Shown: piece by piece, positions 24,137-32,576 of the stretch | Layout: the number at the start of each line of letters is the position of its first letter | Numbering within the stretch: the stretch's first letter is position 1 | Program-made: the position numbers and the translations under genes | The notes under the pieces: generated by a model | What the model was told of the DNA's origin: nothing | What the model saw: only the letters and a program-made list of their open reading frames with translations | Database searches by the model: none | Assembly (NCBI RefSeq): GCF_017305435.1 | Contig: NZ_JAFKIP010000008.1 | Location: 251,216 to 295,361, forward strand | Length of the DNA stretch: 44,146 nucleotides | From: Microbacterium sp. | GTDB lineage: Bacteria; Actinomycetota; Actinomycetes; Actinomycetales; Microbacteriaceae | Reading direction: 5' to 3'

Positions 24137-25522
24137 ATGCAGGATGGCGATCACCTCGACCTCGAGATCACTGACGTGGCCCACGGGGGCGTCTTCATCG
24201 CCCGGCACGACGGACGGGTCGTGTTCGTCGAGGGCGCGATCCCGGGAGAACGGGTGCGCGCCGTGCTCACCGACACCTCCAAGGCCGCTTTCTGGCGTGC
24301 CGACGTCGTGGACGTCGTGGATGCCTCGCCGCACCGCCGCCCGCACGTCTGGGCCGCGGCCGATGTCGCCGTGCCGCCGGAGGACCGCCCGGGAGGTGCC
24401 GACTTCGGTCACATCGACCTGGCCCACCAGCGCACGCTCAAGAAGCAGGTGCTCGACGACGCGCTGCGCCGCTTCGCGGGCATCGATGCGCCCGACACGA
24501 CCATGGCCGCCGCCGGAGCGGCCGGCGCCGACGACCGCTCGGACGGGCTGCACTGGCGGACGCGCGTGAGCCTGCACGTCGACGACGAGGGCCGCATCGG
24601 ACCGTTCGCGGCGCGCAGCCACCGCGTCACCCCGACCCCCGATCTGCCGCTCGCGACGGAGGCGATCGCGGAGGTCGCGCGCGGCCTCGAGGGGTTCGCC
24701 CCCGGCCGCGTGGATCTCGTCGAGCCGTCCGAGGGTGGCGTGCACGTCATCGTGCGCCCCGCTCCGCAGCCCCGCGCGCCGCAGAGCGCAGCCCCGCAGC
24801 CCCGCAGCCCCCGCGGTGGCGCCGGAGCGCGCCGCCGGGGCGGCCCGCGCCCCACGTCGCGGCCCACGCCGCACCGCGCGCCGGAGGACCCGACAGCTCG
24901 CGAGGTCATCGTCGAGCGGGTCGGCGCGCGGCGCTTCGCGGTGGATGCCGGCGGCTTCTGGCAGGTGCACCGCCTCGCGGCATCCACGCTCACCGCGGCG
25001 GTCCGCTCGGCTCTCGACGCGGCGGGCGGGGTCGATCCGGACGGGGCGCACCTCGACCTGTACGGAGGCGTCGGGCTGTTCGCCGCCACGATCGCCGAGA
25101 TCGGGGGCCCGACCACGCGGGTCACGAGCGTCGAGGCGGACGCGCGGGCCACCGAACACGCGGGGGCCAACCTCGCGGAGTGGGTCGGTGCCCGCGCCGA
25201 GACTGAGCGCACCGACCGCTTCCTCGGGCGTCTCGTCGCGCAGGCGAGCGCCGCGGAGCGGGCGCGACTCGCCCGTGGCGTGGTGCTCCTCGACCCGCCG
25301 CGCGCGGGCGCGGGGCGCGAGGTCGTCGAGCGGATCGCCGCGCTGACCCCGGCATCCGTCGTCTACGTCGCGTGCGATCCCGTGGCCCTCGCGCGGGATC
25401 TCGGCACGTTCCGCGCTCTCGGGTACGAGGCTGCGCGCATCGACGCCTTCGACCTGTTCCCGCACTCGCACCACCTCGAGGCCGTCGCCGTCCTGCGCGC
25501 CACGGGCGCCGGCGCTCGCTAG
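24137..25522 (+). CDS. TrmA/RumA-family RNA (uracil-5-)-methyltransferase
   Basis: 461 residues. An N-terminal TRAM RNA-binding domain (about 1-60, LEITDVAHGGVFIARHDGRV) precedes a class I SAM methyltransferase domain: SAM loop LDLYGGVGLFAATIAE, then LLDPPRAGAG and VYVACDPVALARD with catalytic Cys413. These enzymes form 5-methyluridine in tRNA or 23S rRNA. Between the two parts, about residues 208-255, lies a Pro/Arg/Ala-rich low-complexity insert (RPAPQPRAPQS, later RGGPRPTSRPTPHR) that is probably disordered and basic. Whether the target is tRNA U54 or an rRNA uridine is not decidable here. Confidence 0.9.
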   Translation: MQDGDHLDLEITDVAHGGVFIARHDGRVVFVEGAIPGERVRAVLTDTSKAAFWRADVVDVVDASPHRRPHVWAAADVAVPPEDRPGGADFGHIDLAHQRTLKKQVLDDALRRFAGIDAPDTTMAAAGAAGADDRSDGLHWRTRVSLHVDDEGRIGPFAARSHRVTPTPDLPLATEAIAEVARGLEGFAPGRVDLVEPSEGGVHVIVRPAPQPRAPQSAAPQPRSPRGGAGARRRGGPRPTSRPTPHRAPEDPTAREVIVERVGARRFAVDAGGFWQVHRLAASTLTAAVRSALDAAGGVDPDGAHLDLYGGVGLFAATIAEIGGPTTRVTSVEADARATEHAGANLAEWVGARAETERTDRFLGRLVAQASAAERARLARGVVLLDPPRAGAGREVVERIAALTPASVVYVACDPVALARDLGTFRALGYEAARIDAFDLFPHSHHLEAVAVLRATGAGAR

Positions 25523-25525
25523 GCT
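25520..25525 (+). promoter_or_regulatory. -10 element of leaderless promoter, response regulator operon
   Basis: TAGGCT, overlapping the end of the methyltransferase gene, followed by CGGGGC and the GTG at 25532. Confidence 0.6.
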
Positions 25526-25531
25526 CGGGGC

Positions 25532-26212
25532 GTGTCCAGCGTCGCACTCATCGATGACCACGAATCCGTGCGTCTCGGGCTCGAGGCCGCCTGCGCACGC
25601 GCCGGTGTCGGCGTGGTCGTCCACTCGAGCGCCTCGGTGCGCGCCTACCTCGCGTGGCGTCGCGCCGTCGCGGCACCTCCTGCCGATGTCGTCGTGCTCG
25701 ATCTGACGCTCGGCGACGGCACGACCGTCACGGAGAACGTCGATGCGCTCGTGCGCGAGGGATCAGCCGTGCTCATCCACAGCGTCGCGGACCGGCCCGC
25801 TGCGGTGCGCGAGGCGCTCGCCGCCGGAGCCGCCGGCGTCATCAGCAAGGCCTCCCGCACCGACGACGTCATCGCGGCGATCCGCACGATCGCGAGCGGG
25901 CAGCCGCTCGAGAACCTCGAATGGGCCACGGCGATCGACGGTGATCGCGCGTTCGCGGATGCGCAGCTGGCCAACCGTGAGCGGGAGGTGCTGCGGCTGT
26001 ACGCGGCCGGGCTGCCGCTGAAAGCGGTCGCCGAGCGTCTGGGTATCTCCTACAACACCGCGAAGGAGAACATCACACGCATCCGCGTGAAGTACATCGA
26101 GGTCGGCTGTCCCGCGCCGACCAAGATCGACCTGCTGCACCGCGCGATCGAGGACGGACTCGTCGACGGGCGCGGCCGCGACGACGCGCATGACGACCTC
26201 GCCGCCCGCTGA
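25532..26212 (+). CDS. NarL/FixJ-type response regulator
   Basis: 226 residues. Receiver domain (1-115) with acidic pocket Asp8-Asp9, phosphoacceptor Asp57 in VVVLDLTLGDG, the Ser/Thr switch in LIHSV and Lys106 in GVISK. The C-terminal LuxR-type HTH (about 150-205) has NREREVLRLYAAGLPLKAVA and ERLGISYNTAKENITRIRVK. It would bind DNA as a dimer once phosphorylated by the kinase encoded next. The start codon GTG has TAGGCT 6 bases upstream. It is the first gene of a three-gene operon; the regulated genes are unknown. Confidence 0.93.
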   Translation: MSSVALIDDHESVRLGLEAACARAGVGVVVHSSASVRAYLAWRRAVAAPPADVVVLDLTLGDGTTVTENVDALVREGSAVLIHSVADRPAAVREALAAGAAGVISKASRTDDVIAAIRTIASGQPLENLEWATAIDGDRAFADAQLANREREVLRLYAAGLPLKAVAERLGISYNTAKENITRIRVKYIEVGCPAPTKIDLLHRAIEDGLVDGRGRDDAHDDLAAR

Positions 26213-27530
26213 CCCCGCCGACCGCGCCGGTCACGACCCCGCAGGCGCGGCGGTCGCGGCGTCCCCCGCCGCGACCGTAACGGTCCCGGCCATCGCATCG
26301 GGTGCGCCGCGGCTCCCGCCGACGGGTCTGCGCGCGGAGAGCGGCGTCGCCGCGGAGCGCTTCACCGAGCGACGCATCGAGCGCATCCTGGCACTCGTCG
26401 TCGCCCTCGGCAGCGCCGTTCTCGGGACGCAGGCCTTTCTCAACGCACTCACCTCGACCCAGGAATCGGCCGCCTGGCACGTCGGGCTCATGATCGGGGC
26501 GTTCGCGCCGCTGGTGCTCATGATCGTCGCGCTCGCGGGCGGCGTGCTCACCCGTGCCGCCTCCGGGGTGTGCGCCGTCGCGCTCGCTCTCGTCTTCGTG
26601 TGCTGGCCGTTCGCGGCCGCGGGCGGTACGCCCGTTCCCGGCGTCGATCCATGGATCTGGTACTTGCTCAACGTCGCGTCGGCGGCCGCCGCGATGGCGT
26701 TCCCGCTGGCGTTGCAGATCGGCTGGACGGTCCTGGTCCCGGCCCTCTACGTCGCTGCACGGCTGTCTCCGTTCGGCCCGGCGACGGCGGACACCGTGAC
26801 GCTCGTGCTGGATGCCGCCTTCGCACTCATCCTCGGCGGTGTCATCGTCGCGCTCGCATGGATGCTGAGGTCGGTCGCCGTCGGCATCGATCGCGCACGT
26901 CGCGACGCGATCATGTCATATGCGGCCGCGGCCGAGGCCGACGCCGTCGAGGCCGAGCGTGTCGCGGTCGCCGCCCTCATGCACGACAGCGTGCTCGCCG
27001 CCCTCATCGCCGCCGAGCGCGCCGCGACCCCGCGCGAGGAGGCTCTCGCCGTCGCGATGGCGCGCGAGGCGCTCACCCGACTCGCCAACGCCGAGCAGGA
27101 TGCCGGCGAGGGCCCCGACGAACCCGTGCCGATCGCCGCTCTCGCCGGCGGCATCCGCCGGTCGGTCGGCGCCCCCCTCGACAGCGAGGATCGCGCGCTC
27201 GACGTGCGCGAGGACATCGGCGACGACGCGGGGGAGATCCCCGGGCGCGTCGCACGTGCGATCGTGCTCGCCGCGACGCAGGCGATCGCCAATGCGGTGC
27301 AGCACGCCGATGGCGCCGGCCTCGCCGTGACGGTGCGGGCGGATGCCGCCGGCGTCGCCGTGCGGATCGTCGACGCCGGCCGGGGCTTCGATCCCACCGA
27401 CGTCGCGCAGGACCGCCTCGGCATCCGGGGGTCGATCGTCGCGCGCATGGCCGCGGTCGGCGGCCGTGCGCGCGTCAAGACGGGGCCTGCCGGAACGAGC
27501 GTGCTGCTCGAGTGGGAGCGGACGCGATGA
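26190..27530 (+). CDS. Sensor histidine kinase, NarX/DesK-like
   Basis: 446 residues. An Ala/Pro-rich cytoplasmic N-terminus (about 1-70) is followed by roughly six hydrophobic helices (about 70-230) with no extended extracellular domain. The dimerisation helix has the phosphoacceptor His265 in ALMHDSVLAALIAAER, the H-D motif typical of HisKA_3-like kinases. The C-terminal ATPase holds AIANAVQHADG (N box), IVDAGRGFDP (G1) and DRLGIRGSI (G2). The start overlaps the response regulator by 23 bases. Signals sensed inside the membrane, such as envelope state, are a reasonable guess only. Confidence 0.9.
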   Translation: MTTSPPADPADRAGHDPAGAAVAASPAATVTVPAIASGAPRLPPTGLRAESGVAAERFTERRIERILALVVALGSAVLGTQAFLNALTSTQESAAWHVGLMIGAFAPLVLMIVALAGGVLTRAASGVCAVALALVFVCWPFAAAGGTPVPGVDPWIWYLLNVASAAAAMAFPLALQIGWTVLVPALYVAARLSPFGPATADTVTLVLDAAFALILGGVIVALAWMLRSVAVGIDRARRDAIMSYAAAAEADAVEAERVAVAALMHDSVLAALIAAERAATPREEALAVAMAREALTRLANAEQDAGEGPDEPVPIAALAGGIRRSVGAPLDSEDRALDVREDIGDDAGEIPGRVARAIVLAATQAIANAVQHADGAGLAVTVRADAAGVAVRIVDAGRGFDPTDVAQDRLGIRGSIVARMAAVGGRARVKTGPAGTSVLLEWERTR

Positions 27531-28624
27531 CGGCGCGCGCGGTGCACCGACCGCGTTCCGTCGGGCGAGGCGGGGACGGCGGCGTCGGCGGGCGGAGCGG
27601 CTTCCGCGTGGCGCTCTCGCTCCTCGCGGTCGCGTTCACGACGTATCTCGCCGTCGGCGGTCTCGTCTGGACGACGGAACCCGAGCACCCGATCGTCCAG
27701 ATCGGGACGGTCATCCTCTACGTGCTCACGACGTGGGTCTGCATCTTCTGGAACGCGCGCAGCGAAGACCCCGCCGACCCCGTCCGGTCGCGGCTCGGAC
27801 CGCGGCGGATCATGCCGGCATGGGCGGCCGTCCTCGCCCTCGCCGCCGCCGCGACGGTGCCCAACGCCAGCTGGTACGCCGCGGACGCCTCCGGCCGACT
27901 CGAGGGCTACGCCACCTGGAGCCTCGGTGCGATCGGAGCCCTCGGCGCGATCGTGATGGTGCGCCGCCGGCCCGTCGCCGCGTGGGCCTGCGTCTTTCTG
28001 GCGGCGGTGTCGGCGGCCGCGTGGATCGGCCCGCTCGACGCCCTCGCGCTGGGCGCGGTCGGCGCCGCCCTCTGGGTGGGGGTCGCGCAGCTCATCTCGT
28101 GGCTCATGGATCGCGCCGCCCGTGACACGGCCCAGCTCACCGAAGCGCAGCGCGAGGCGTCGGAGTGGCTCGCCTCGCAGGAGGGCATGCGGCGGGAGCG
28201 ACGCACTCAGGTCCAGCGCGCGCTCGCCGTCGCCGGTCCCGTGCTCGCGCACACGATCGCGGTCGGCGGTCATCTCGACGCGCGCGAACGCGAGCTCGCG
28301 CGCGTCGCCGAGGCGACGCTGCGCGACGAGCTGCGCGGGGCGGCGCTCCTCGACGACGATGTGCGCGCCGCGCTGGCCGCGGCGCGCAGTCGGGGGGCGA
28401 CCGTTTCGGTGCTCGACGAAGGCGGGCTCGACGAAGTGGATGCCGACGCGCGAGCGGAGCTCCGCGCCGAGCTCGCCGCGGTCCTCGACTCCGCCCGCTC
28501 GGAACGGCTCTACGTCCGCACGTCGACGCACGCGGACGTCGCCGTCACCGTCGTCGGCCGCTCCGAGGGGGAGGACGGCGAGGAAGAGGTCGACCTCTGG
28601 CACGAGGTGCGACGGCGACCCTGA
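27527..28624 (+). CDS. Membrane protein with degenerate kinase-like cytoplasmic domain
   Basis: 365 residues, coupled to the kinase gene by an ATGA overlap. After a Gly/Arg-rich N-terminus come about four to six hydrophobic helices (roughly 28-205). A helical linker (residues 205-235, rich in Arg, Glu and Gln) leads to a cytoplasmic domain with VLAHTIAVGGHLDARERELA and VAEATLRDELRG. This resembles a part found next to the kinase core in other actinobacterial sensors, but there is no H-box with a following ATPase N, G1 or G2 motif. It is probably an accessory sensor or a decoy partner of the kinase encoded upstream. I do not recognise a named family. Confidence 0.7.
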   Translation: MTARAVHRPRSVGRGGDGGVGGRSGFRVALSLLAVAFTTYLAVGGLVWTTEPEHPIVQIGTVILYVLTTWVCIFWNARSEDPADPVRSRLGPRRIMPAWAAVLALAAAATVPNASWYAADASGRLEGYATWSLGAIGALGAIVMVRRRPVAAWACVFLAAVSAAAWIGPLDALALGAVGAALWVGVAQLISWLMDRAARDTAQLTEAQREASEWLASQEGMRRERRTQVQRALAVAGPVLAHTIAVGGHLDARERELARVAEATLRDELRGAALLDDDVRAALAAARSRGATVSVLDEGGLDEVDADARAELRAELAAVLDSARSERLYVRTSTHADVAVTVVGRSEGEDGEEEVDLWHEVRRRP

Positions 28625-28671
28625 GAAAGACAGGGGTCTCTGGGAGACTCGCGGTCTCCGGGGGAGAAGGA

Positions 28672-28704
28672 GGCGAGGGGCGGCGAAGCCGCCCGCCCCT
28701 CGCC
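28672..28704. terminator. Strong hairpin, terminator of the signalling operon (and possibly accE)
   Basis: GGCGAGGGGCGG (28672-28683) and CCGCCCCTCGCC (28693-28704) form a perfect 12-base-pair stem with a 9-base loop. It lies about 50 bases after the last gene of the signalling operon and between convergent transcription units. No U-tract is visible. Confidence 0.65.
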
Positions 28705-28859
28705 GTGCGAGCCGGTTACCCGAAAACCTGCTCGCGAGGGTGCGGCGCGCCGCACGGAGTGCGAGCGCGTGCACCGAACGCAGAAGCGTTCCAGCACGAC
28801 AAGTCTCTCGCGGCATCCCGCGTCTGTCTGTAGGTAGTTCGGGTGACAAAGATCAAGTG
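28705..28859. other. Non-coding gap between convergent genes
   Basis: About 150 bases with small palindromes (GTGCGGCGCGCCGCAC at 28750-28765) but no convincing gene, tRNA or promoter. It could hold the terminator of the acyl-CoA carboxylase epsilon gene. Confidence 0.4.
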
Positions 28860-29111
28860 CTACCCGCCGAAGCGGCCCCAGCCGATCTCCCGCCGCAGCG
28901 GTGCGCGCAGCGAACGTGCCGAGATCCGCCACGCCGAGGGGCGTGGTTCGGTGTCGGCGATCGCGCCGGCGGCTTCGTGGGTGTACGCCTCGGTCACGAC
29001 GGCGACGACGGCGGCGAGCTCCTCCGGCGTCGGATCGCCGCTCCGGATCTCGACGCGCACCGTCGCCGGAGCGGCGGCTGCGGCATCCACCGACGTGTCC
29101 GCGGCGCTCAC
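28860..29111 (-). CDS. accE: Acyl-CoA carboxylase epsilon subunit
   Basis: 83 residues. The C-terminal half has the actinobacterial epsilon signature: [20 protein letters not shown] followed by [13 protein letters not shown]. An Ala-rich N-terminal tail precedes it. Epsilon stabilises the alpha-beta acyl-CoA carboxylase complex and raises its activity in actinobacteria. The GTG start at 29111 overlaps the stop of the beta subunit gene (GTGA), so the two are translated together. Confidence 0.88.
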   Translation of the reverse strand: MSAADTSVDAAAAAPATVRVEIRSGDPTPEELAAVVAVVTEAYTHEAAGAIADTEPRPSAWRISARSLRAPLRREIGWGRFGG

Positions 29112-30706
29112 AGCGGAATGTTCCCGTGCTTCTTCGCGGGCAGGCTGGCGCGCTTGCCACGGAGCGCGCGCAGCGCCTTGGCGACCGAGACCCGCGTCTG
29201 CGCGGGCTCGATGATGCCGTCGAGCTCGCCGCGCTCGGCGGCGAGGAACGGCGAGGCCACGTTGTAGGTGTACTCGTTGGCGAGCTTCGTGCGGACGGCG
29301 GCGACGTCCTCGCCGGCCTCCTCGGCCTTCTTGATCTCGCCCCGGTAGAGGATGTTGACGGCGCCCTGGCCGCCCATCACGGCGATCTCCGCCGTCGGCC
29401 ACGCGAGGTTGACGTCGGCGCCGAGCTGCTTCGAGCCCATGACGATGTACGCGCCGCCGTAGGCCTTGCGCAGGATCACCGTGACGAGCGGCACGGTCGC
29501 CTCGGCGTAGGCGTAGAGCAGCTTCGCGCCGCGGCGGATGACACCCGTCCACTCCTGGTCGGTGCCGGGCAGGTAGCCGGGGACGTCGACGAGGGTGAGG
29601 ATCGGGATCGAGAACGCGTCGCAGAACCGCACGAACCGGCTCGCCTTCTCGCCCGCCTCGATGTTGAGCGTGCCCGCCATCTGCGAGGGCTGGTTCGCGA
29701 TGATGCCGACCGTGCGCCCCTCGATGCGGCCGAAGCCGATCGCGATGTTGGGGGCGAACAGCGGCTGCACCTCGAGGAAGTCGCCGCCGTCGACGACGTG
29801 CGAGATCACCTGCTTGATGTCGTACGGCTGGTTCGGGGAGTCGGGGATGACGGCGTTGAGCACGCGGTCGTCGTCCGTGGTCTCCCACTCGAAGGCGCTC
29901 TCGTAGACGGGGATCTCCGACATGTTGTTGTCGGGCAGGAAGCCGATCAGGGTCCGCGCGTAGTCGATCGCGTCGTCCTCGTCCTCGGCGAGGTAGTGTG
30001 CGACGCCCGACCGGGTGTTGTGCGTGTACGCGCCGCCGAGCTCCTCCATGCCGACGTCCTCGCCCGTGACGGTCTTGATGACGTCGGGGCCCGTGACGAA
30101 CATCTGCGAGGTCTTGTCGACCATGATGACGAAGTCGGTGAGGGCGGGGGAGTAGACCGCGCCGCCCGCGGCGGGTCCCATGATGAGCGAGATCTGCGGG
30201 ATGACCCCGGATGCCGCGGTGTTCAGGCGGAAGATCTCGCCGTACTTGCCGAGGGCGACGACGCCCTCCTGGATGCGCGCGCCGCCGGAGTCGAGGATGC
30301 CGATGATCGGCATCCCGCCGCGGAGGGCGAACTCCACGACCTTGATGATCTTCTCGCCCGCGACCTCGCCGAGCGAGCCGCCGAAGGTCGTGAAGTCCTG
30401 TGCGTAGACGGCGACCGTGCGTCCGTGAATGGTTCCGACGCCCGTGACGACGGAGTCGCCGTAGGGCCGTGAGCGGTCCATGCCGAAGGCGCTCGTGCGG
30501 TGACGGACGTACTCGTCGAGCTCGACGAACGACCCCGGGTCGACGAGCAGCTCGATCCGCTCGCGCGCGGTCATCTTGCCCTTGGCGTGCTGCTTCTGCT
30601 GCGCCGTGACTTCCGCGTCGACGACGGCTTCCTGGTACCGCGCGCGAAGGTCGGCGATCTTGCCGGCGGTGGTGGAGAGGTCGCCGTGGATGGTCTGATC
30701 TGTCAC
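29108..30706 (-). CDS. accD: Acyl-CoA carboxylase beta subunit (carboxyltransferase)
   Basis: 532-residue carboxyltransferase of the propionyl/acetyl-CoA carboxylase type. It has [19 protein letters not shown] near the N-terminus, [19 protein letters not shown] with the first oxyanion Gly-Gly, and SMAGTL-type and [13 protein letters not shown] segments of the C-terminal crotonase-like half. It moves CO2 from biotin on the alpha subunit to acyl-CoA. The GTG at 30706 follows TAGGGT by 7 bases, the same spacing as the alpha gene. Actinobacteria often carry several paralogues, so acetyl versus propionyl preference is open; the adjacent epsilon subunit suggests an essential fatty-acid complex. Confidence 0.94.
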   Translation of the reverse strand: MTDQTIHGDLSTTAGKIADLRARYQEAVVDAEVTAQQKQHAKGKMTARERIELLVDPGSFVELDEYVRHRTSAFGMDRSRPYGDSVVTGVGTIHGRTVAVYAQDFTTFGGSLGEVAGEKIIKVVEFALRGGMPIIGILDSGGARIQEGVVALGKYGEIFRLNTAASGVIPQISLIMGPAAGGAVYSPALTDFVIMVDKTSQMFVTGPDVIKTVTGEDVGMEELGGAYTHNTRSGVAHYLAEDEDDAIDYARTLIGFLPDNNMSEIPVYESAFEWETTDDDRVLNAVIPDSPNQPYDIKQVISHVVDGGDFLEVQPLFAPNIAIGFGRIEGRTVGIIANQPSQMAGTLNIEAGEKASRFVRFCDAFSIPILTLVDVPGYLPGTDQEWTGVIRRGAKLLYAYAEATVPLVTVILRKAYGGAYIVMGSKQLGADVNLAWPTAEIAVMGGQGAVNILYRGEIKKAEEAGEDVAAVRTKLANEYTYNVASPFLAAERGELDGIIEPAQTRVSVAKALRALRGKRASLPAKKHGNIPL

Positions 30707-30713
30707 GCGTTCC

Positions 30714-30719
30714 ACCCTA
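30714..30719 (-). promoter_or_regulatory. -10 element of leaderless promoter, acyl-CoA carboxylase beta
   Basis: Minus-strand TAGGGT, then 7 bases, then the GTG at 30706. Confidence 0.5.
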
Positions 30720-30812
30720 GCGAGCGGCGTGCGCGCTCGGTTGGGAGACTTCCACAACGGCTCGTGTGATCCGCTGTGGCATCCCGCCAGCAGGTCGATG
30801 CTCGGTTCCGTG

Positions 30813-30948
30813 CGCAGATATGCCGCGATCCGTCGTGAAGGCTCAGGGGTGGCGACCCGTCGTGACATGTCTGCGTAGCGGAGTTGGACAGATGTGGCGC
30901 GTTCGGTCGCTGAGCGGTGGTCTGGCGACGCTTCGCGACATGTCTGCG
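30813..30948. repeat. Interspersed direct and inverted repeats in divergent region
   Basis: GACATGTCTGCG occurs at 30864-30875 and again at 30937-30948. An inverted relative, CGCAGATATGCCGCGA at 30813-30828, matches the complement of 30933-30948 at 14 of 16 positions. The region separates the divergent acyl-CoA carboxylase beta and biotin ligase genes. It is 291 bases long in total and has no coding potential I can support. Confidence 0.55.
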
Positions 30949-30985
30949 CCGAGAATCCGTGGATGCCACGGGGCTCCGCGGCGCA

Positions 30986-30991
30986 TAGTGT
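30986..30991 (+). promoter_or_regulatory. -10 element of leaderless promoter, birA
   Basis: TAGTGT, then GGCCGC, then the ATG at 30998. Confidence 0.6.
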
Positions 30992-30997
30992 GGCCGC

Positions 30998-31786
30998 ATG
31001 ACGATCCCTGCCGAAGGCTACCCGCTCGCCGCCGCCGTCAGCCCGCGGGTCCAGGTGCTCGATCACACCGATTCGACCAACGCGAAGCTGCTGCGGGATG
31101 CCGCGGAGAGCCCCGACGACCATCCGCACCTGTCGCTCGTGCTCACACGCGATCAGCGCGCGGGGCGCGGACGCCTCGACCGCGTCTGGTCCGCGCCACC
31201 GGGGACGGCGCTCGCCGTCTCGGTGCTGCTGCGCGTCGGCGCGGTCGCGATCGCCGACCGGGGATGGATCCCGCTCGTGGCGGGCGCTGCGCTGCGCAGT
31301 GCGATCGCGGCGCAGCTTCCGGGCGAGGACGTGAGCCTCAAGTGGCCCAACGACGTTCTCGTCGGCACGGGTGCGGGAGCGCGGAAGATCAGCGGCATCC
31401 TCGTCGAGGTGCTGCCCTCGGACCCGCAGACGGTCGTCGTCGGAGCCGGCGTCAACACCACGATGGCCGCGGTCGACCTGCCCGTCCCGACGGCGACCTC
31501 GTTCGCCGACCAGCGGGCGCAGGCCGATGAGGACGAGCTGCTCGCCGCCTTCCTCACCGCCCTCCGCGACGGCATCGCCGATCTCGCCGTCGGCGGGGGT
31601 GCCGCCGTCGCGGACCGCCTCGCGGCGCACTGCAGCACACTCGGCACCGAGGTCGTGGTGTCGCTGCCGGACGACACGACCCTCCGCGGCCGCGCCGTGC
31701 GGCTCGATCCCGCCGGGCGCCTCGTCCTCGAGGCACAGGGCGTCGAGATGGTCGTCGGGGCGGGAGACGTCGTCCACGTGCGCTGA
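30998..31786 (+). CDS. birA: Biotin-[acyl-CoA carboxylase] ligase
   Basis: 262 residues. It activates biotin with ATP and attaches it to the Lys of biotin-carrier domains, here the alpha subunit encoded at 21493-23331. Motifs are [11 protein letters not shown], the biotin/ATP loop [20 protein letters not shown], and [12 protein letters not shown]-terminal SH3-like domain ([20 protein letters not shown]) ends it. It lacks the N-terminal DNA-binding domain of E. coli BirA, so it is a group I, non-repressor enzyme. Its position beside the carboxylase genes fits its role. Confidence 0.94.
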   Translation: MTIPAEGYPLAAAVSPRVQVLDHTDSTNAKLLRDAAESPDDHPHLSLVLTRDQRAGRGRLDRVWSAPPGTALAVSVLLRVGAVAIADRGWIPLVAGAALRSAIAAQLPGEDVSLKWPNDVLVGTGAGARKISGILVEVLPSDPQTVVVGAGVNTTMAAVDLPVPTATSFADQRAQADEDELLAAFLTALRDGIADLAVGGGAAVADRLAAHCSTLGTEVVVSLPDDTTLRGRAVRLDPAGRLVLEAQGVEMVVGAGDVVHVR

Positions 31787-31801
31787 GGCGAGCTCTCGCC
31801 T
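31786..31801 (+). terminator. Short hairpin at the birA stop codon
   Basis: AGGCGAG-CT-CTCGCCT is a perfect 7-base inverted pair, starting at the last base of the birA stop codon. A stem of 6-7 pairs without a U-tract makes it a weak terminator candidate. Confidence 0.4.
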
Positions 31802-31817
31802 GAGCGCGCTGGCCGCG

Positions 31818-31906
31818 CCGATTCGTTCCGAAAGCAGGGCGGATCGGCCGTCGGCGCCGCGAACCGCTGCGAACCACCGCGAATCGGCCGGATGAGCCTG
31901 CTTTCG
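31818..31906. repeat. Two interleaved inverted repeats between birA and the PH-domain gene
   Basis: CCGATTCG (31818-31825) pairs with CGAATCGG (31880-31887), and CGAAAGCAGG (31829-31838) pairs with CCTGCTTTCG (31897-31906). The order A-B-A'-B' is not nested, so both stems can form only as a pseudoknot or alternately. Confidence 0.5.
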
Positions 31907-31920
31907 ACCCGGATGACCGC

Positions 31921-31926
31921 CACAAT
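31921..31926 (+). promoter_or_regulatory. -10 element of leaderless promoter, PH-domain gene
   Basis: CACAAT, then GGAGGG, then the GTG at 31933. Confidence 0.5.
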
Positions 31927-31932
31927 GGAGGG

Positions 31933-32508
31933 GTGACTCAGCCGACCGCGTACACGGGCCGCCCGGTGACGCCGGCCCCCGGCGCCGAGGCGCGCGAGCT
32001 GCGTGTCGCGCGGGTGCGTGGTCACGCGCGCCGATTGTTCTGGTGCGCGGCGGTTCTCGTCGTCGCCAGCGCCGCCGTCGGCTACTTCACCGGGAACCTT
32101 CCCGCACCCTTCGAGGACTGGATGCTGTGGGCGGCGGCCGGGCTCGTCGTGCTGCTGCTCGTCGTCGTCCCGTTCCTGCGCTGGTTCGCCCGCACGTACA
32201 CCGTCACGACGCGGCGGGTCGTCGCGCAGTCCGGGGTCCTGCGGCGCACGCGCACCGAGATCGGGCATGCCCGCGGCTACACGATCAGCGAGCGGCGTGG
32301 GCCGATCCAGCGGATGTGGGGCGCGGGGACCCTCACTCTCTCCAACGGCGTGGATGCGCCGCTGCGGATGGTCGACATCCCCTCGGTGCGTCTCATGAAC
32401 GAGGCCCTCGCCGACCAGGTCGAGGTGAGCCAGATCCTCGCTCACCGCGACTCCCATGTGATGCCGATCGTCCCCGGTCCGCCCCCGCCCCTCCCGACCG
32501 ACCTCTGA
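31933..32508 (+). CDS. PH-domain (bPH2) membrane protein
   Basis: 191 residues. Two transmembrane segments near residues 35-53 and 63-85 are followed by a cytoplasmic bacterial PH-like domain (formerly DUF304). The domain has [38 protein letters not shown] and [15 protein letters not shown]. This family is usual in actinobacteria between birA and purK; its role is not established. The GTG start is set by the leaderless spacing. Confidence 0.85.
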   Translation: MTQPTAYTGRPVTPAPGAEARELRVARVRGHARRLFWCAAVLVVASAAVGYFTGNLPAPFEDWMLWAAAGLVVLLLVVVPFLRWFARTYTVTTRRVVAQSGVLRRTRTEIGHARGYTISERRGPIQRMWGAGTLTLSNGVDAPLRMVDIPSVRLMNEALADQVEVSQILAHRDSHVMPIVPGPPPPLPTDL

Positions 32509-32576
32509 GCGGGCGCACGTCGGTCTCAGTGGCCTCCGCCGACCTGGGAAGATGGATGCCGACGGAAAGGGATGCC

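Noticed and set aside
27527-28624. A second functional histidine kinase.
   Set aside because: No phosphoacceptor H-box coupled to N, G1 and G2 ATPase motifs could be identified.
28705-28859. A tRNA or small RNA gene in the gap after the signalling operon.
   Set aside because: No cloverleaf, T-loop sequence or CCA end could be found; only short palindromes are visible.
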